62,000 bases of DNA from Apostichopus japonicus (GCF_037975245.1 NC_092568.1:38828631-38890630); one strand, 5' to 3'; shown: positions 34,182 to 47,600, counted from the stretch's first letter. Translations and numbers: made by a program. Notes: generated by a model not told the origin, from the sequence alone.

Positions 34182-35022
34182 AGTAGTAATGATGGTCTAG
34201 GACACTTGCTTTGTTTTGCAAATGAGGCTTTTGTTTTAAGGAATTCAAATTGTTTTAATATTTTTAATATTTGTTTACGATTTTTTTTATGAATTTTCAT
34301 ATCAATTTCTTATATTAATTTCTTAAATTAAATTAATTTAGATTTAGATTTTTATTATTTTTTAAAGTCGTGAGGGAATACGTTCAAAGGTTCATGAACC
34401 TCAAACATGACATGCCGAAGCCTTATATTTTCACCACAATAAGTTTCTATGTTCGTTTTACGAGTTCAGTGGCTGTAGGACAGTTCTTATGTTTTGAAGG
34501 TTGTCATTAGGACTAATGAAACGATGAACGATGAATATGGATGATGGAGGGTTTTTGGCTTACCTTTTCGTCTTTAGTTTTAGGATTAATAGTCGATAAA
34601 TATCTATAAGAATACTTGAAGACAGTTTTTTTTTAATTTAATCATATTTTATGTGGTGAGGGGATACGTTTAAAGAATCATGAACCCTTAACATAACATG
34701 CCGACGTCTTAATTTTTTACCACACATAGTTAAATTGTTTTTTCTCCTAAGTCGTTCCGGTGAAAAATATGTAAATAAACATAAAGAGATATTTGATTGA
34801 AGAAAAGAGTATTTTAGTAAGTTAAAAGATAAAAATACAATACATCTATCATAAATAAATAAATAAACAAATAAAAAGGTATAGATATAATATATTATTG
34901 TTTTCCTCCGTTTATGAAAAATAAGTAACTAAAATAATGAAAAGGTACTCTTCTGATGTTGCACCGCCTTCCCGTTAATCCACGTGTAGTAAAAGGTACA
35001 GCAGTTAACAACTTGACCTACT
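34182..35022 (+). repeat. Left long terminal inverted repeat
   Basis: Contains two diverged copies of an internal unit with TACGTT(C/T)AAAG...CATGAAC(C) and CATGCCGA (34370-34440 and 34660-34730). It ends near CAGTTAACAACTTGACCTA. Confidence 0.85.
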
Positions 35023-36559
35023 TTTCAAAAAATTAAATAAATTACCTGAAAAAGTCACAACCTCCTTCTGCTTTTGAGTTGTCGGTCCAGCGTCTATGTT
35101 ATCCTATACTCGTACATGGTGTATGCCCCTGATGGTCATAACTGCTGCCGGAAGTGACGAAAGGAACGCCTGATAATTCAAGCATATAAAATATCCATGT
35201 ATCACCAGTCACATAGACTGTCGTGACCCTCGTCGCACCATCATCCGATGTATATAGTAAAGTGTTGTTAAGTTCTGCTCTGAGTCCGTTGCTGCGTAAA
35301 AAGAAGTCTATAACGCTGGTAGACGTACATTTTTTTCCGCCTCTATGGAGAAGGCGTTCTAAATGGCACATGAACGCTTGAATCGGATTAAAGCAAAATT
35401 CAAGCTAGATCAAGCTGTTTGGGTAGATGGTCCCCCTTTGTGCACGAGTGTCTTAAGTTCCGGGCAGAGATAGGCCGTTCATTATTTTCAAGACAGACCA
35501 TTTGTTGTTGGTACCCGTATTAAAAGGAATAAACAAGGTTCAAGTTATAAAATACATTTCCAGGATTACCGGTACTTTTTGGTGAAGGCTCCTTAGAATC
35601 GATAAGGAGCATAAACACTAATTGCATTGGTATACAAGTAGAGTGCCATTAGTGAATTAGAGGCTGAACATATGCACTAGTCTTTGATGAAATGGGGAAG
35701 GTTAAGAAGTAATGTTGTTTACGACTTAAAAGGAGAGGAGAAAAAATCAAAGTTAATTTAGCATCTGTAGTGTTGCGTTTTGTAAAACCTGAAAGGTCCA
35801 AACCTTTCCATGTATCTGTTATAACCACCAAATAAAACTTACTGTTTATTGTTGAGCTAAATCACTAATGACAAATCAAGAGGCACTATAGAAAAGAAAG
35901 CAGCAAGAAAGAAAAAAAGAAAGAAAAATCGGGACAATATTGTTTAGCATGAAATGTCTATAGAAATGTCGTGAAAATATAATAAATGCCTATTAATAGG
36001 TATACTTGGTAAATCAAATTGGTAACCTATAAATGGATTCTCTAACGATATAAATATAACATGCGTAACTTCTATAATACAGTAATGCCAGACAATATCG
36101 GCAAAGAGATAAATAAATAATTTCTAATGTTTTGCGTGAAATATTAACAGAACGCCGTACAATAATGTGAATCCTTAATAGATTAAACGATATACGTCCT
36201 GCGATAGAACGATGTACAGTTATTAAACTGTTAATCTATGCAGTGGCTGATGCGTTAGTGAATTGACACAGGATTGCTATAGAAAAAGTGCATATTCAAT
36301 AACACAGCGAAATAAGTAAGGACTGATGATGCATAAGAATGAATACGAGCAGACGGTTAGAAAACTATAAACAATATTTGTGTGTACAATGTTGTGTGTA
36401 CTTTTTTACACTTATTATAAACTTAAATTTATAGAAGAAATCCTCTACAAAAGGAATACATTCATTTAATTTACATTGAAAGATGAAATGCTTCATATAA
36501 AAAAATAAGAAAATTGTATGGGTGAGCTACATCGACACCGAAACCAAGTAGGATATCCT
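35023..36559. other. Interior of the long-TIR element, no gene recognised
   Basis: A 90-residue minus-strand frame at 35371-35099 is the best candidate for a residual gene next to the left arm, but no domain was recognised. The rest is AT-rich. Confidence 0.35.
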
Positions 36560-38819
36560 TCTTGGAGAAGAAGAATTACTTATTTAATAACCTAGCCTCA
36601 ACCCCTAAAATAAAAGTGGATGTCACACTACACTCCCAGAACAGATGCTCTATACTATCAATCTGCGTGTCACAAAAGGTACAGTTTGGAGAGTCGGATT
36701 TTCCGATGATATGAAGAAGTTTATTGGTCCCAATTATTCTATGTAAAACTCTAAACTTAAAATATTGGATTTTTGCTTCGAAAACTGTTGCCCAAGGTTT
36801 ACTGTAAAATCTATCCCAATCTTCCGTCCGGTCAAGTTATTGAACACATTAGCCCATTTACGGCTAGCGGTAGGAATCTGAGCGACTTTATCTAAATATC
36901 GGAAATAAAGACACTGGGAAGTAGAATTGGAATGTAAGACCTTTTCCAGCCAAATCTCATTACAATTGGGGAAATTACAATTCTGAACATAATCTCGACG
37001 CCACTCCAAAAGAATCGCCCTAATTAAACCAGTAGAAATAGTGAAAGGAAACATTGGAAGATTAAATTTAGTACAAAAGTTGTGGAAGGTTAAGAGCTCC
37101 CGTTTTCGCCGAAAAGATCTCTCACATACTTGACATTAGCTTTATATAGAAACTTATAGAACACAATTTTGATATTAATACGAATGTAAGAATTATTCCA
37201 CAAAAATTTATTACCGTAGTTATCAGTTGGATTATTAAAAGATATTTCACACCAAGCCTTAATAATCTGACTTACAAAATTATTTGGAATGCTTATATCT
37301 CTATTGTTGCAGTTACACTGAAACAGAAACTGCTTGCCAAATTTGTAAAGCTCCAAATCAAAGAAAATTTTCCATGGACCGTGAATATCGTTACAGTAAC
37401 GTCGATCCATGTGCACTTAAGGCTATTGATGAAACTATTAATATGAATGACCTTTAGACCCCCATCTGTTAAACGATTTATCTCTGACGATCTCTATACT
37501 TTTCAGAACTACCTCCCCAAATGAAATCGAAAATAATGCTCTCGAGCTCTTTAATAAATCCAATTGGAGGGTTTGGCAAAACCAAGAAAAGGAAAACCAG
37601 TTGAGAAAGAGCAAACGTTTTGACAATAATATATCGACCAATCGGGGTGAGGTCTCTACCAGACCATACCCGGAGGCAGTTTTTCAATCTAGACAATTTA
37701 GGTTAGGGTTTCCTCAAAGGAATCCCTACTACCATCAAGGAAAAACGTTGTGTCGTCTGCGTATTGTGATAATTTAATTACATCATTCCCTACCCTAATA
37801 CCTTTGATGTTAACGTTTGAAATAACCTTTAAAGCAAGTTTAAAAAGATAGGGACTCAAAGAACATCCTTGTCTAGCACCTACTGGATGTTGAAGAATCC
37901 CGCTGCAAAGCCATTATTACACACACAAGCATTCCCCCTTTTGTAAAACACAGTAATCCACTCTCTAAGGCTATTACCAAAACTAAGGAACGACAGGGTG
38001 TAATCAATAAAATTCCATTCCACCTTATCAAAGGCCTTTTCAAAGTCTATAAGAAAGAGTAAGCCAGGAATGTTGTGATTTGACGCATAATCAATAAGAT
38101 CTAACACAAAACGGATGTTTTCGCCAATGAACTTGCCTTTCATAAAACCTGTTTGATTTGGTCCAATGATTATATGAATAACACATTTAAGTCTAGCAGC
38201 GATTGCTTTAGCCCCGATCTTATAGTCAGTGTTTAAAAGTGTGATTGGACGATAATTTTTAAGAAGCTTTGAATCTTTTCCTGGCTTCAGTATGACAGCA
38301 ATAATACCTCTAGATTGTTCCACAGTTAAAGCACCATCCTGAAAACCAGAGTTAAGGGAGTTAATAACCACTTGTCCGATAATATGCCACAACTTTTTAT
38401 AAAAATTGACAGTTAGACCGTCACTCCCAGGAGCCGTATCATTCTTCATTGAAGAAAGAGCACTAAAACATTCCTCTAAATCTAAAGGTCCATCGCAAGA
38501 ACTCGAATCATCTAGGTTCAGCTGGGGGTGATCTAGTTCATTAAAGAAGCTGGGGGGAGCAATGGTTAGAAGTATATAATGTCTTATAAAAATCTTTAAT
38601 ATTGAATAGAATATAAGTACTCTCTGAATAACTTTGGCCGTTTTCACCAATGAGCTTACGAATTGTATTATTACTCCTATTTCCTTTTTCTGGATTAAGA
38701 AAATACCTTGTATTTTTTTCTCCTTCCTCTACCCATCGTGCACGAGATATAATAATAGTTCCTTGCCATTGGACAAACGCCAGTGGTAATTTTGTACCTG
38801 ACTTATACAGATCTGACAC
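36560..38819 (-). pseudogene. L1/Tx1-like LINE ORF2, endonuclease domain missing
   Basis: The frame 38819-38541 begins with text that looks like the end of ORF1 (DLYKSGTKL). Within about 25 residues it passes into the region just before RT (RARWVEEGEKNTRYF), so the apurinic endonuclease domain (normally about 230 residues) is deleted. RT follows in 38650-37880 (APGSDGLT, LKNYRPITLLN, FLIDFEKAFDKV) and, after a stop, QGCSLSPYLF and YADDTTFF near 37750. Thumb and C-terminal parts lie in 37696-36734. A C-terminal zinc knuckle (CTFCDTQIDSIEHLFWEC) is near 36650. Many breaks are present. Confidence 0.88.
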
Positions 38820-38839
38820 CTTTTTTTGCTACTTCCTTT

Positions 38840-39550
38840 TCTCCTACAGGTCATCTCGAGTTAAGTCATCGATGATAAAATAATCCTCATTTTGTAGTGC
38901 ATGTCTCTGGTTTCTTCTCGCGGTTAATTTGTCCTGGTAGAAAGAGAGCTTTGCCAAAATATGTCTCTCTCCCGGTGACAACCCTACCGTCTCGATGGGC
39001 TCGTTCAACACGACAATCAGGAATCCCGACTTTGGAGAGAACATCTTTAACGATTTTAATGCAATCCTTGGAGTCTTCCGTTTTGATCCCCACGATTCTA
39101 ACATTGTTTCTACGGGAGAAACGTTCCTGCTTGTTTAAAAGTGTCGCTTGAAGATCCTTTGAAGCCTCTAGATCAGTGATTCTGGCTTCGAAGCGCTCAC
39201 ATGTTTTTCGCAAATCGAAATTTTGCTCCTTTAAATCGTTCAGTGCGGCTTCCTGCGTCTCGAAGGCACGTTGGAATTCAGAGAGAATAGTATTCAATTC
39301 AAGGAAAATTCTTTCTATCGCAGAGTTCAAAATGTCAGAAGGATTACCGGTTGTATCTCCATTATTATCGTTGACGCTGGCAGATGGGTCATTTGAACGT
39401 GGTAGGCTGGAGCCTAAGCCGGAGCATAGGCCCAAGGTTAGGTTAGAGCTTAGGTTAGAGCTTAGGTCTGGGCGTTGGCTGTCGGAATCTTTTTTTGTCT
39501 TTTGGCTGCCCGGGGGCCTACCTCTTGGTCTTTTTTTCGCCCCGACTCAT
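38840..39550 (-). pseudogene. L1/Tx1-like LINE ORF1 (coiled coil and RRM)
   Basis: The probable start is ATG at 39550 (MSRGEKKTKR), followed after a frame change by a low-complexity N-terminus. The frame 39435-38887 has a leucine-rich coiled coil and then the RRM entry motif QERFSRRNNVRIVGI. The end of the RRM and the C-terminal domain (RHILAKLSFYQDK, DDLTRDDL) continue in the frame 39104-38844. This is the L1-type nucleic-acid chaperone. Two frame changes make it a pseudogene. Confidence 0.85.
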
Positions 39551-39688
39551 TGTATGGCTGATAGATCGTTATATTTGCAAACAGATAGACCGGTAATTCT
39601 TTGGAAAATTCCTCAAAAACTTAAAAAATATCAAGAGCCCTTTGGCGCTCGGTGAACTTAGGCCAACATAGCACCAATCCAATCGATA

Positions 39689-39690
<2 letters not shown>

Positions 39691-39741
<51 letters not shown>
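39691..39741. repeat. TA dinucleotide microsatellite
   Basis: About 50 bp of (TA)n just upstream of the LINE ORF1. Confidence 0.95.
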
Positions 39742-39742
<1 letters not shown>

Positions 39743-40169
39743 GTTGCACAAGATTGCAATCCAGACACATAACGTATAGAAATGCTGTGGTATTCTAAGC
39801 CGCATCGAGACAACGCCGAAAGTTCATGCGAAAACTTGCTTGATTTTCATATATTTTGCCTTGTAAGTGGTCAGAGTAAAACCTTATCCCTTACTTCTCT
39901 ATAGTGAAATACGGAGCAATAAAAGTTAAAGTTGAAACAATAAAATATACTCTCTTTTAAATTCTGGAAATATGATTTGTAAAATTTAACTCTTCATCTA
40001 TACAAAGTTAGATTTTAGTCTGGGATGTGCACTCTACTTCTGTTTCATGAATTACAATTGTTGTCATCTTTGATGTAAGGAGGCCTTCATTCTTTATATT
40101 GACATTAGCAAATACCATATTTTTTTATTTCTTCGAATTTAGTTTTTTATTTCTATCACATATTTCAAC

Positions 40170-40870
40170 TGTACTTGATAAAAAATTGATAATTGAATTG
40201 GTCAATCATATGTGTATGAAATAGCAGTATCGTCTGCATATTTAATAACATTACAATACGAGCTAGAACGTATTTCGTCTGTATATATAGTAAATAAGGG
40301 TGCAATAAAGGGCCTCCTTGGAGAACGCCAACATTAATATCTGATGGCTCATATAATCCATTGGTTAACTTAATTTGCCTTGACCAACCTTTTATGAAAT
40401 CATGTAACCAGTGTATCAAACTTACAAAGGTCATGTACTAGGTAATTAGGGGGAACAGTGTTTAAAGCACTTGCGAAATCTAGAGTTAAGACCTTTACTA
40501 TAGTTGTATCATTTAAATTCAACCCGTAAACCCACGTTATGTAGCAATGTAAGTATAGCATCTGTAGAAGAAAAACCTTTTCTATAGGCAAATTGGCACT
40601 TATCATCGTATAATTCGATGAAACGTGTTAAATGATGCAATTAGTGTTTGCATGCTATTGAAGCTTATGCTGGCCAAGTCGATTGGTCTATAATCAATCT
40701 CTGTTATCGGATTCTGTCTCTTCAGAATAGGGGAAATCAATGCACTTTTCCAAATACATGGTGTTGTAGATTTAGATAGACATTCACTAAAAATTGATGA
40801 AAAGTAGATGATAATTCATTGCTACAAAACTTAAAACTCCACCATGGTAAATAATCAGACCCACATGCAA
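40170..40870 (-). pseudogene. Second LINE remnant, RT palm (Rex/CR1-like group)
   Basis: On the minus strand RT blocks appear in order across frames: an ITEIDYRPISL-type block near 40690, a TLDFASALNTVPPNYLV block near 40480 (RT motif A), and KGWSRQIKLTNGL with VGVLQGGPL near 40340 (motif B). The catalytic YADD region near 40240 is degraded. It belongs to a different clade from the L1-like copy next to it. Only a few hundred residues remain. Confidence 0.75.
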
Positions 40871-41548
40871 CGCCTTTCTTGACACCTCTAAAGACTTACT
40901 CGACATGTCTTTGTTCAATAATATACACTTCCCCTTTACTATTTGGCAAACTTAATTCTGTATCTAATATAACGGAAATGAATAGCGACCCAGTTGTAGC
41001 GTTTGCAAGTCAACATACTTGTTGCTTTCTTAATTTGAAGGCTGTGACGTAAGGTGGTCCATGTGCCAAGTGTATGTTAGCAGAAGGCCTAAAGCCCTCA
41101 TGATACACGGTGGTACATCGAGGCTGTGGGGGGAATCGCCGTTTGGTACAAAATCAATCCTCACTATCATTTTGTACATGAGAAGAAGAAGGATGACTGG
41201 CCTGAAGATGTAGAGGGACAGAAGGCATATATGATAAAGGGCGTGAAGGACAAGGTTTAGCAGCACGTCCTCGGGTGCTGTAAGGGAACCCTAGAGTGCC
41301 ATCAGTGCTCAATGTGAGGACGAAGAGAAAGAGAAGGATGACTAGGAGGAGAAAGAGGAGGATGACTAGGAGGAGAAAGAGGAGGAACGACAACGACGGC
41401 TCTTTTAAGGGCCACCAAATATTCCAGAAAGAGCAATCCATTCCTTTTTTTCTCCTTTGAACATGCAAACTTCTTTGTTTTTCTTTTTTTTTTTTCAATT
41501 TTGGTGGGGGTAGGGGGATTGTATGATTATTTGTTAATATCGGGAAGC
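40871..41548. other. No gene recognised; purine-rich minisatellite
   Basis: Contains about 2.5 copies of a purine-rich 27-bp unit (GAGGAGAAAGAGGAGGATGA) at 41320-41390. The minus-strand frame here is a by-product of that repeat. Confidence 0.6.
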
Positions 41549-42790
41549 CTAGGTCAAGTTGTTAACTGTTGTACCTTTTACTACACGCGGATTAACGGGA
41601 AGGCGGTGCAACATCAGAAAAGTACCTTTTCATTATTTTAGTTACTTATTTCTTATATCTTTGTATTTATTTATTATATCTACGTAAAACATCTATCTAT
41701 ATAAATATCCAAAATATTTAATATTTCGCAGTTTCCGTATCTTCACTTCATAAAGTTTTTGCTACTTTTCGTTGCAATATTTCTGTAGTAAGTGTGGGAT
41801 TCTTGTAGTGTTTTTATAAATTGCAGTTTTTTTATCTTATCATATTTATTTGTTTTCTTTCCGACACGTTGGTCGTTATTATACTGCATGGTAATGCTTA
41901 CTTAATTATTATTTAATCTTTGCTATATTTGAATGGATACGTTATTTGTATATTAATGTATAGTTAAAATGAACGGAGGAAAAAATTATATCTATATCTT
42001 TATTTATTTATTATAAATGTATTGTATTTTTATCTTTAACTTAGTTAAATACTCTTTTCTTCAATCAAATATCTCTTTATGTTTATTTACAGACTTTCAT
42101 CCGAGACGACATAGGAGAAAAAACAATTTAACTCAGTGTGGTGAAAAGTTATGACGTCGGCATGTCATGTTAGGGGTTTTTGATTCTTTGAACGTATCCC
42201 CTCACCACATAAAAAAATAATTAACTAAAAATACTGTATTCCACTATTCTCATCGATACTTATTGACTCTTAATTAAGATTTATCCTAAAACTAAAGACT
42301 AAAAGGCAAGACAAAAAACTGTCTTCTAGTATAGATATTTATTGACTATTAGTCCTAAAAATAAAGACGAAAAGGCAAGCCAAAAACCTTCTTCCAGTAT
42401 TTGACCTTCATCATCCACATTCATCGACTCTTATTCCCTATACTTAAGACAACCGTCAAGACAAAAGAACTGTCTTACAGCCACTGACTTCGTAAAACGA
42501 ACATAGAACATATTGTGGTGAAAATATAAGGCTTCAGCATGTCATGTTTGAGGTTCATGAACCATTGAACGTATCCACTCACGACTTCCAGAAATATTAA
42601 TATTAACAACCTAAATTAATTTAATTTAAGGAATTAATTTATATGGAAATTCATAAAAAAAATAATGAACAATTTATAAAAAGATTTATAATGAGTTCAA
42701 TGAAAAGATTAATAAAATTATGAATTCCTTAAAACAATAGCCTCATTTGCATAACAAACCTAGTTTCCTTAGACCATCGTCATTACTACT
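41549..42790 (-). repeat. Right long terminal inverted repeat
   Basis: Inverse of 34182-35022, with about 400 bp of extra sequence, partly from a further internal duplication near 42290-42480. Confidence 0.85.
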
Positions 42791-45700
42791 GTGATTTATC
42801 ACTACTATCAGTAACAAAACCGATATCTTAGTTTTAACCCCAATAAGAACATCTCTAAACGCGCTGTATATACTTAATGTGTAATGATAAAAAAAATGTG
42901 TAAATATTATTTTTTTTAAATCGATTAATTTGAGTTATCGACCTTACTGAGATGTCCGGTTAGCACCACATTAAAGTATCAAGGTTCATCTTTCACGTGG
43001 AAAACTACTACTTTCGGTAATAAAAATGATTTCTTTACCAAAAGTGGCCTCAGAGTTTTATTCCCGATACGGACATCTCTAAACGCGCTGAATATACGTA
43101 ATGTGTAATGATCAGAAAACTGTTTAAAATTTTTATTTTTTCAAAATCGATTAATTTTAGTTATGGAGCCTACTGGGATGTCCGGTTAGCACCTCATTAG
43201 AGTATAAAGGTTCCTCTTTCATTTGGTATACCTCTACTATCGGTAACAAAAATGATTTCTTGACCAAAAGTGGCCTCAGAATTTTAACCCCGATACGGAC
43301 ATCTCTAAACGCGCTGTATATACGCAAAGTGTAATGATCAGAAAACTGTTTAAATTTTTTTTTTTTCAAAATCGATTAATTTTAGTTATGGAGCCTTCTG
43401 GGATGTCCGGTTAGCACCACATTAAAGTATAAAAGTTCCTATTTCACGTGATATACCTCTACTATCGGTAATAAAAATGATTTCTTGACCAAAAGTGGCC
43501 TCAGAATTTTATTCCCGATACGGACATCTCTAAACGCGCTGTATATACGGAATTTGTAATGATAAAAAAATTGAGTAAATTTTGTTTTTTTCAAAATCAA
43601 TTAATTTAAGTTATCGACGTTATTGAGATTTTCGGTTAACACCACATTAAAATAGAAAGGTTTTTCTTTCACGTGGTATATCTCTGGTGGTAACGAAGCC
43701 GCTTTCCTGACTAATAGTGGCCTTAAAGTGTTAACTCCAATACGGACCCATCTCTAAACGCGCTGTATACGTAATGTGTAATGATCAAAAAGTTGTTTCA
43801 ATTGTTTTTTTGTGTTTTTTTTCTTCAAAATCGATTAATTTGAGATATCGACGTTATTGAGATGTCCAGTTAGCACCACATTAAAGTATAGAGGTTTCTA
43901 TTTCACGTGGTAAATCTCTACTATCGGTAAAGAAAACGATTTTTCTACCAAAAGTGGCCTTAAAGTTTTAACCCCGATACGGACATCACTAAACGCGCTG
44001 CATATACGTAATTTGTAATGATCAACAAATTGTTTAAATTTTGCTTTTTCAAAATCGATTAATTTAAGTTATCAACGTTATTGAGATTTTCGGTTAACAC
44101 TACTTTAAATTAAAAATGATTTTCTTTCACGTGGTATAACTCTACTATCGGTAGACAGAGCCGCTTTCTTGATCAAAAGCGGCCTTAAAGTGTTAACCCC
44201 GCGATACGGACCCATCTCTAAACGCGCTGTTTATACGTAATGTGTAATGATCAAAAAGTTGTTTCAATTGTTTTTTGTTTTTGTTTTTTCAAAATCGATT
44301 AATTTGAGTTATCGACGTTATTGAGATGTCCAGTCTGCACCACATTGAAGTATAAAGGTTTCTCTTTCACGTGGTAAATCTCTACTATCGGTAACAATAC
44401 CGATTTTTCTACCAAAAGTGGCCTGAAGGTTTTAATCCCGATACGGACATCACTAAACGCACTGTATACGCAATGTAAAATGATCAAAAATTGTTTAAAT
44501 TTATTTTCTTCAAAATCGATTAATTTGGGTTATCGACGTTATTTAAAAGGTCTAGTTAGTACCACAATAAAACAGAAACGATCCTCTTTCACGTGGTATA
44601 TCTCTATTATCGGTAACAAAACAGATTTCTTGACCAAAGGGGGCATTAAACTTTTAAACCCCGATACGGACATCACTAAAAGCGCTGTACATACGTAATG
44701 TGTAATGATAAAAAAATTGTGTTTTTTTCTCAAATCAATTAATTTGAGTTATCGACGTTATTGAGATGTCCAGTTAGCACCACAATAAAGTATAAACGTC
44801 CCTTTCTACACGTGGTATATCTCTATTATCGTAACAAACCCGGTTTCCTGACTAAGAGTGACCTTAAAGTTTAATAAATAAATTTAATGATTTATTTTTT
44901 CAAAATCGATTAATTTGAGTTATTGACGTTATTGAGATGTCCAGTTAGCACCACATTAAAGTATAAATGTTCCTTATTCACGTTTTAAACCTCCAAATTC
45001 GGTAACAAAACCAATTTTTCTACCGAAAGTGGCCTTAAATTTTAACCCCGGTACGGACATCACTAAACGCCCTGTACATACGTAATGTGAAGCCTAATTA
45101 TCCCCATTTTTTTCCCTTCAAATTCGATTAATTTGAGTTATTGGTATATCTCTATAATCGGTAACAAAACCGATTTCGCTACCAAAAGTGGCCTTAAAGT
45201 TTTAACCCCGATACGGACCCCTATCTAAACGCGCTGTATATACGTAATGTGTAATGATCAACAGATTGTTTAAATTTTGTTTTTTTCAAAATCGATTAAT
45301 TTAAGTTATCGACGTTATTGAGATTTTCGGTTAACACCACATTAAAATAGAAAGGTTTTAGTTCACGTGGTATATCTCTACTATCGGTAACAAAGCCGCT
45401 TTCTTCCCTGCCTACAGGACATACCCCAATGTATTCATGAACTGTTTGGAACAAGTTAAACTGATATTGTATGTCACTCCAGTGCAACTGTTAAGTTACT
45501 AAGAATGAAAGAAGAGAATTGAAGGTGATCTTTGCCAAAAGCAGGATCATCGGGATTTTAAACCACTGCCTCATTGTAACAGTATGTACAGAAATGTAAA
45601 AGAAAACTGAAATGCTATCTAGATAAACTAGCTGTTCACCTCAAATGGATATCCAGTCCAGTGGTAATGTGTTATGATCTTAACGTATTATGATTTCAAA

Positions 45701-46160
45701 ATCGATTAATTTGAGTTATCGACGTTATTGAGATTTTCGGTTAGCACCACATTAAAATAAAAAGGTTTTTCTTTCACGTGGTATATCTCTACTATCGGTA
45801 ACAGAGCCGCTTTCCCTACCAAAAGTGGCCTTAAAGTGTTTACCCCGATACGGACCCCTCTCTAAACTCGCTGTATATACGTACATTGTTATGAACAAAA
45901 AATTGTTTAAATTGTTTTCTTCAAAATCGATTAATTTGAGCTATAGACCTTATCGAGATTTTCGGTTAGCACCACATTAAAGTATAAAGGTTCCCCCTCA
46001 CGTGGTTTATGTTTACTATCGGACCAAAAAGGGGCCTTACCGTTTGAACGGACACCTCCCTAAACGCGCTGTACGTAATGTGTAATGATCCAAAAATGAT
46101 CGCATTTGTGTTTTTCAAAATCGAATAATTTTTAAGTTATCGACCTTCTTGAGATTTTTT
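42791..46160 (+). repeat. 225-bp satellite, main array
   Basis: About 15 monomers. Each has ATCGATTAATTTGAGTTATCG, GGTTAGCACCACATTAAAG, TTTCACGTGGTATATCTC, CCAAAAGTGGCCTTAAAG and ACGGACATCTCTAAACGCG in order. Spacing is mostly 220-235 bp, with some truncated units (44880-45130). A non-satellite block (45409-45690) duplicated from 33415-33660 is embedded. Any open frames are incidental. Confidence 0.93.
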
Positions 46161-46164
46161 GACT

Positions 46165-47600
46165 AAATCAAAGTTACTCTTTAATTTTAGCACTAATTGA
46201 AGGTGCCCCTGGTAAACGTAATACTTTGTGTGTTCTATATATATGATGTTTTTTCTCTAAAATTTGATTAGATTTATTTATGGTTCAAGTTTGTCCCTCT
46301 TGTCTGCTCCATATCTTCTCTTTGTAACAAATCTGTTTCTGTGCTCCACCTGATACCGAAATATCAGACTATATAGACAAAATATGTAATCAAGCAAAAA
46401 TGATGACATGAAGCCTGTGTGGAATATATTGTACATTTACCACACAATCGAATACTTTTGTTAACTAGTAAGATTCATGTTGCATTCCAATGATCTTGAG
46501 GTTCTAAAGAATGACTGACGATATTAATCTCTCTTCTCATTACCTTTTTGTAAAAGAACAATTTATAATATTATCACAACAATAAAACATCTTATAAGTT
46601 ACACAGACTCTCTATGAGACATGGCAAACTCTATATTCACACTTATTACATATCTCCAATGGGGGTCGGTTGCCAAGGGCTGACACCCTCAAGCAAAATA
46701 GCTCAACCACCCACACCCCTCCAAACGACCCACACTATTGGAAATAATTATACTCCTCCCCTACTTAAAACACAAACACTTCATAGTGTAGACTATATAG
46801 TACCATATCTCAAAAGAGCAGCTAACAAATTGGCCCTAATCAAGGGTGTGGTTGGTAAAACTTCCACCCCCCCCCCCCATGAAGCGATTTAGCCCCACTC
46901 ACCATCCTCGAATAAGCAAAGCCTTAGCTTCGCCACTGTTTAAGTCAGTCTTAAATCGCTATTGACCCTTATAAAGTTAAGGGAAGGTTTTCTTGTTATA
47001 TTGCATTAATAATTTGAATAATGTATACTCTCTAATAAACGTGCACATTTCTTTCACTGAGGTAACGATACTGTTACATCAACATACAGAGTATGAAATC
47101 TTCCTCTCTCAACTCAACTCTTTACAAGCGTATGCACACAGCTAACCAACAAACACACTTCACCATATGCAAACATGCTACATGATCCACCAAACCATAT
47201 ATGGTATACAATACCTATTACCTTGTCCTTTCGCTGTGTTATTCGAGAAAATGATACAAAAGCCAATTAGCAACCGCTTAATGTTCATTCCACAAGATAC
47301 AACGTTACAGAAAATGTCATAACAAAAATTACGAAATAATAAAAATGGTCAGACAAGAGAAATGATAATGTAAAGCCATTTGGCTGAAAATTAAATTTCA
47401 AGGTTACTTATATTGATCGGTTGCCAAGTAGTGCTATATTATCCTTTCACGCGTTATTCTCATGAACAGCATACATCATATATACAACTACATACGCAAG
47501 ATATTACAGTCTATGTAATATTTTACATCGGTACTGCTAGCAAAATAATCCACATATAATATTTAAACAATCACTCTATTCTCTTGTATTTTCTCTTGTA
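46165..47600. other. Internal DNA of the foldback element, no gene recognised
   Basis: No convincing coding sequence. An end resembling a hAT-like miniature terminus (AGCTTCGCCACTG, near 46927-46940, after a C-tract) suggests a degraded insertion. Confidence 0.4.

Larger units (their letters stand above)
34182..42790. mobile_element. Long-terminal-inverted-repeat element inserted in the satellite
   Basis: Arms of about 840 bp (34182-35022) and 1240 bp (41549-42790) are inverted copies. The ends read AGTAGTAATGATGGTCTA and TAGACCATCGTCATTACTACT (inverse). Flanks GTGGTA and GTGATT agree at four of six positions, and both lie at the same place in the satellite monomer. AG...CT ends, long arms and a 6-bp duplication are Polinton/Maverick traits. 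However, I see no Polinton gene (polymerase B, integrase, capsid), and 8.6 kb is short. It is a deleted Polinton-like element or another long-TIR class. Two LINE fragments occupy much of the interior. Confidence 0.6.

Noticed and set aside
41154-41498. 114-residue minus-strand frame rich in Leu
   Set aside because: It is a translation of a purine-rich minisatellite and C-tracts, with no domain.
34182-42790. A confirmed Polinton
   Set aside because: The ends and arms fit, but no polymerase B, integrase, ATPase or capsid gene was found in the interior, so only a Polinton-like label is kept.
42791-46160. Repeated minus- and plus-strand frames of 60-80 residues across the array, considered as a gene family
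   Set aside because: They recur with the satellite period, shift frame between monomers and show no coding constraint.
42791-46160. CRISPR-like array of regular repeats
   Set aside because: The units are about 225 bp tandem satellite without unique spacers, in a eukaryotic setting.
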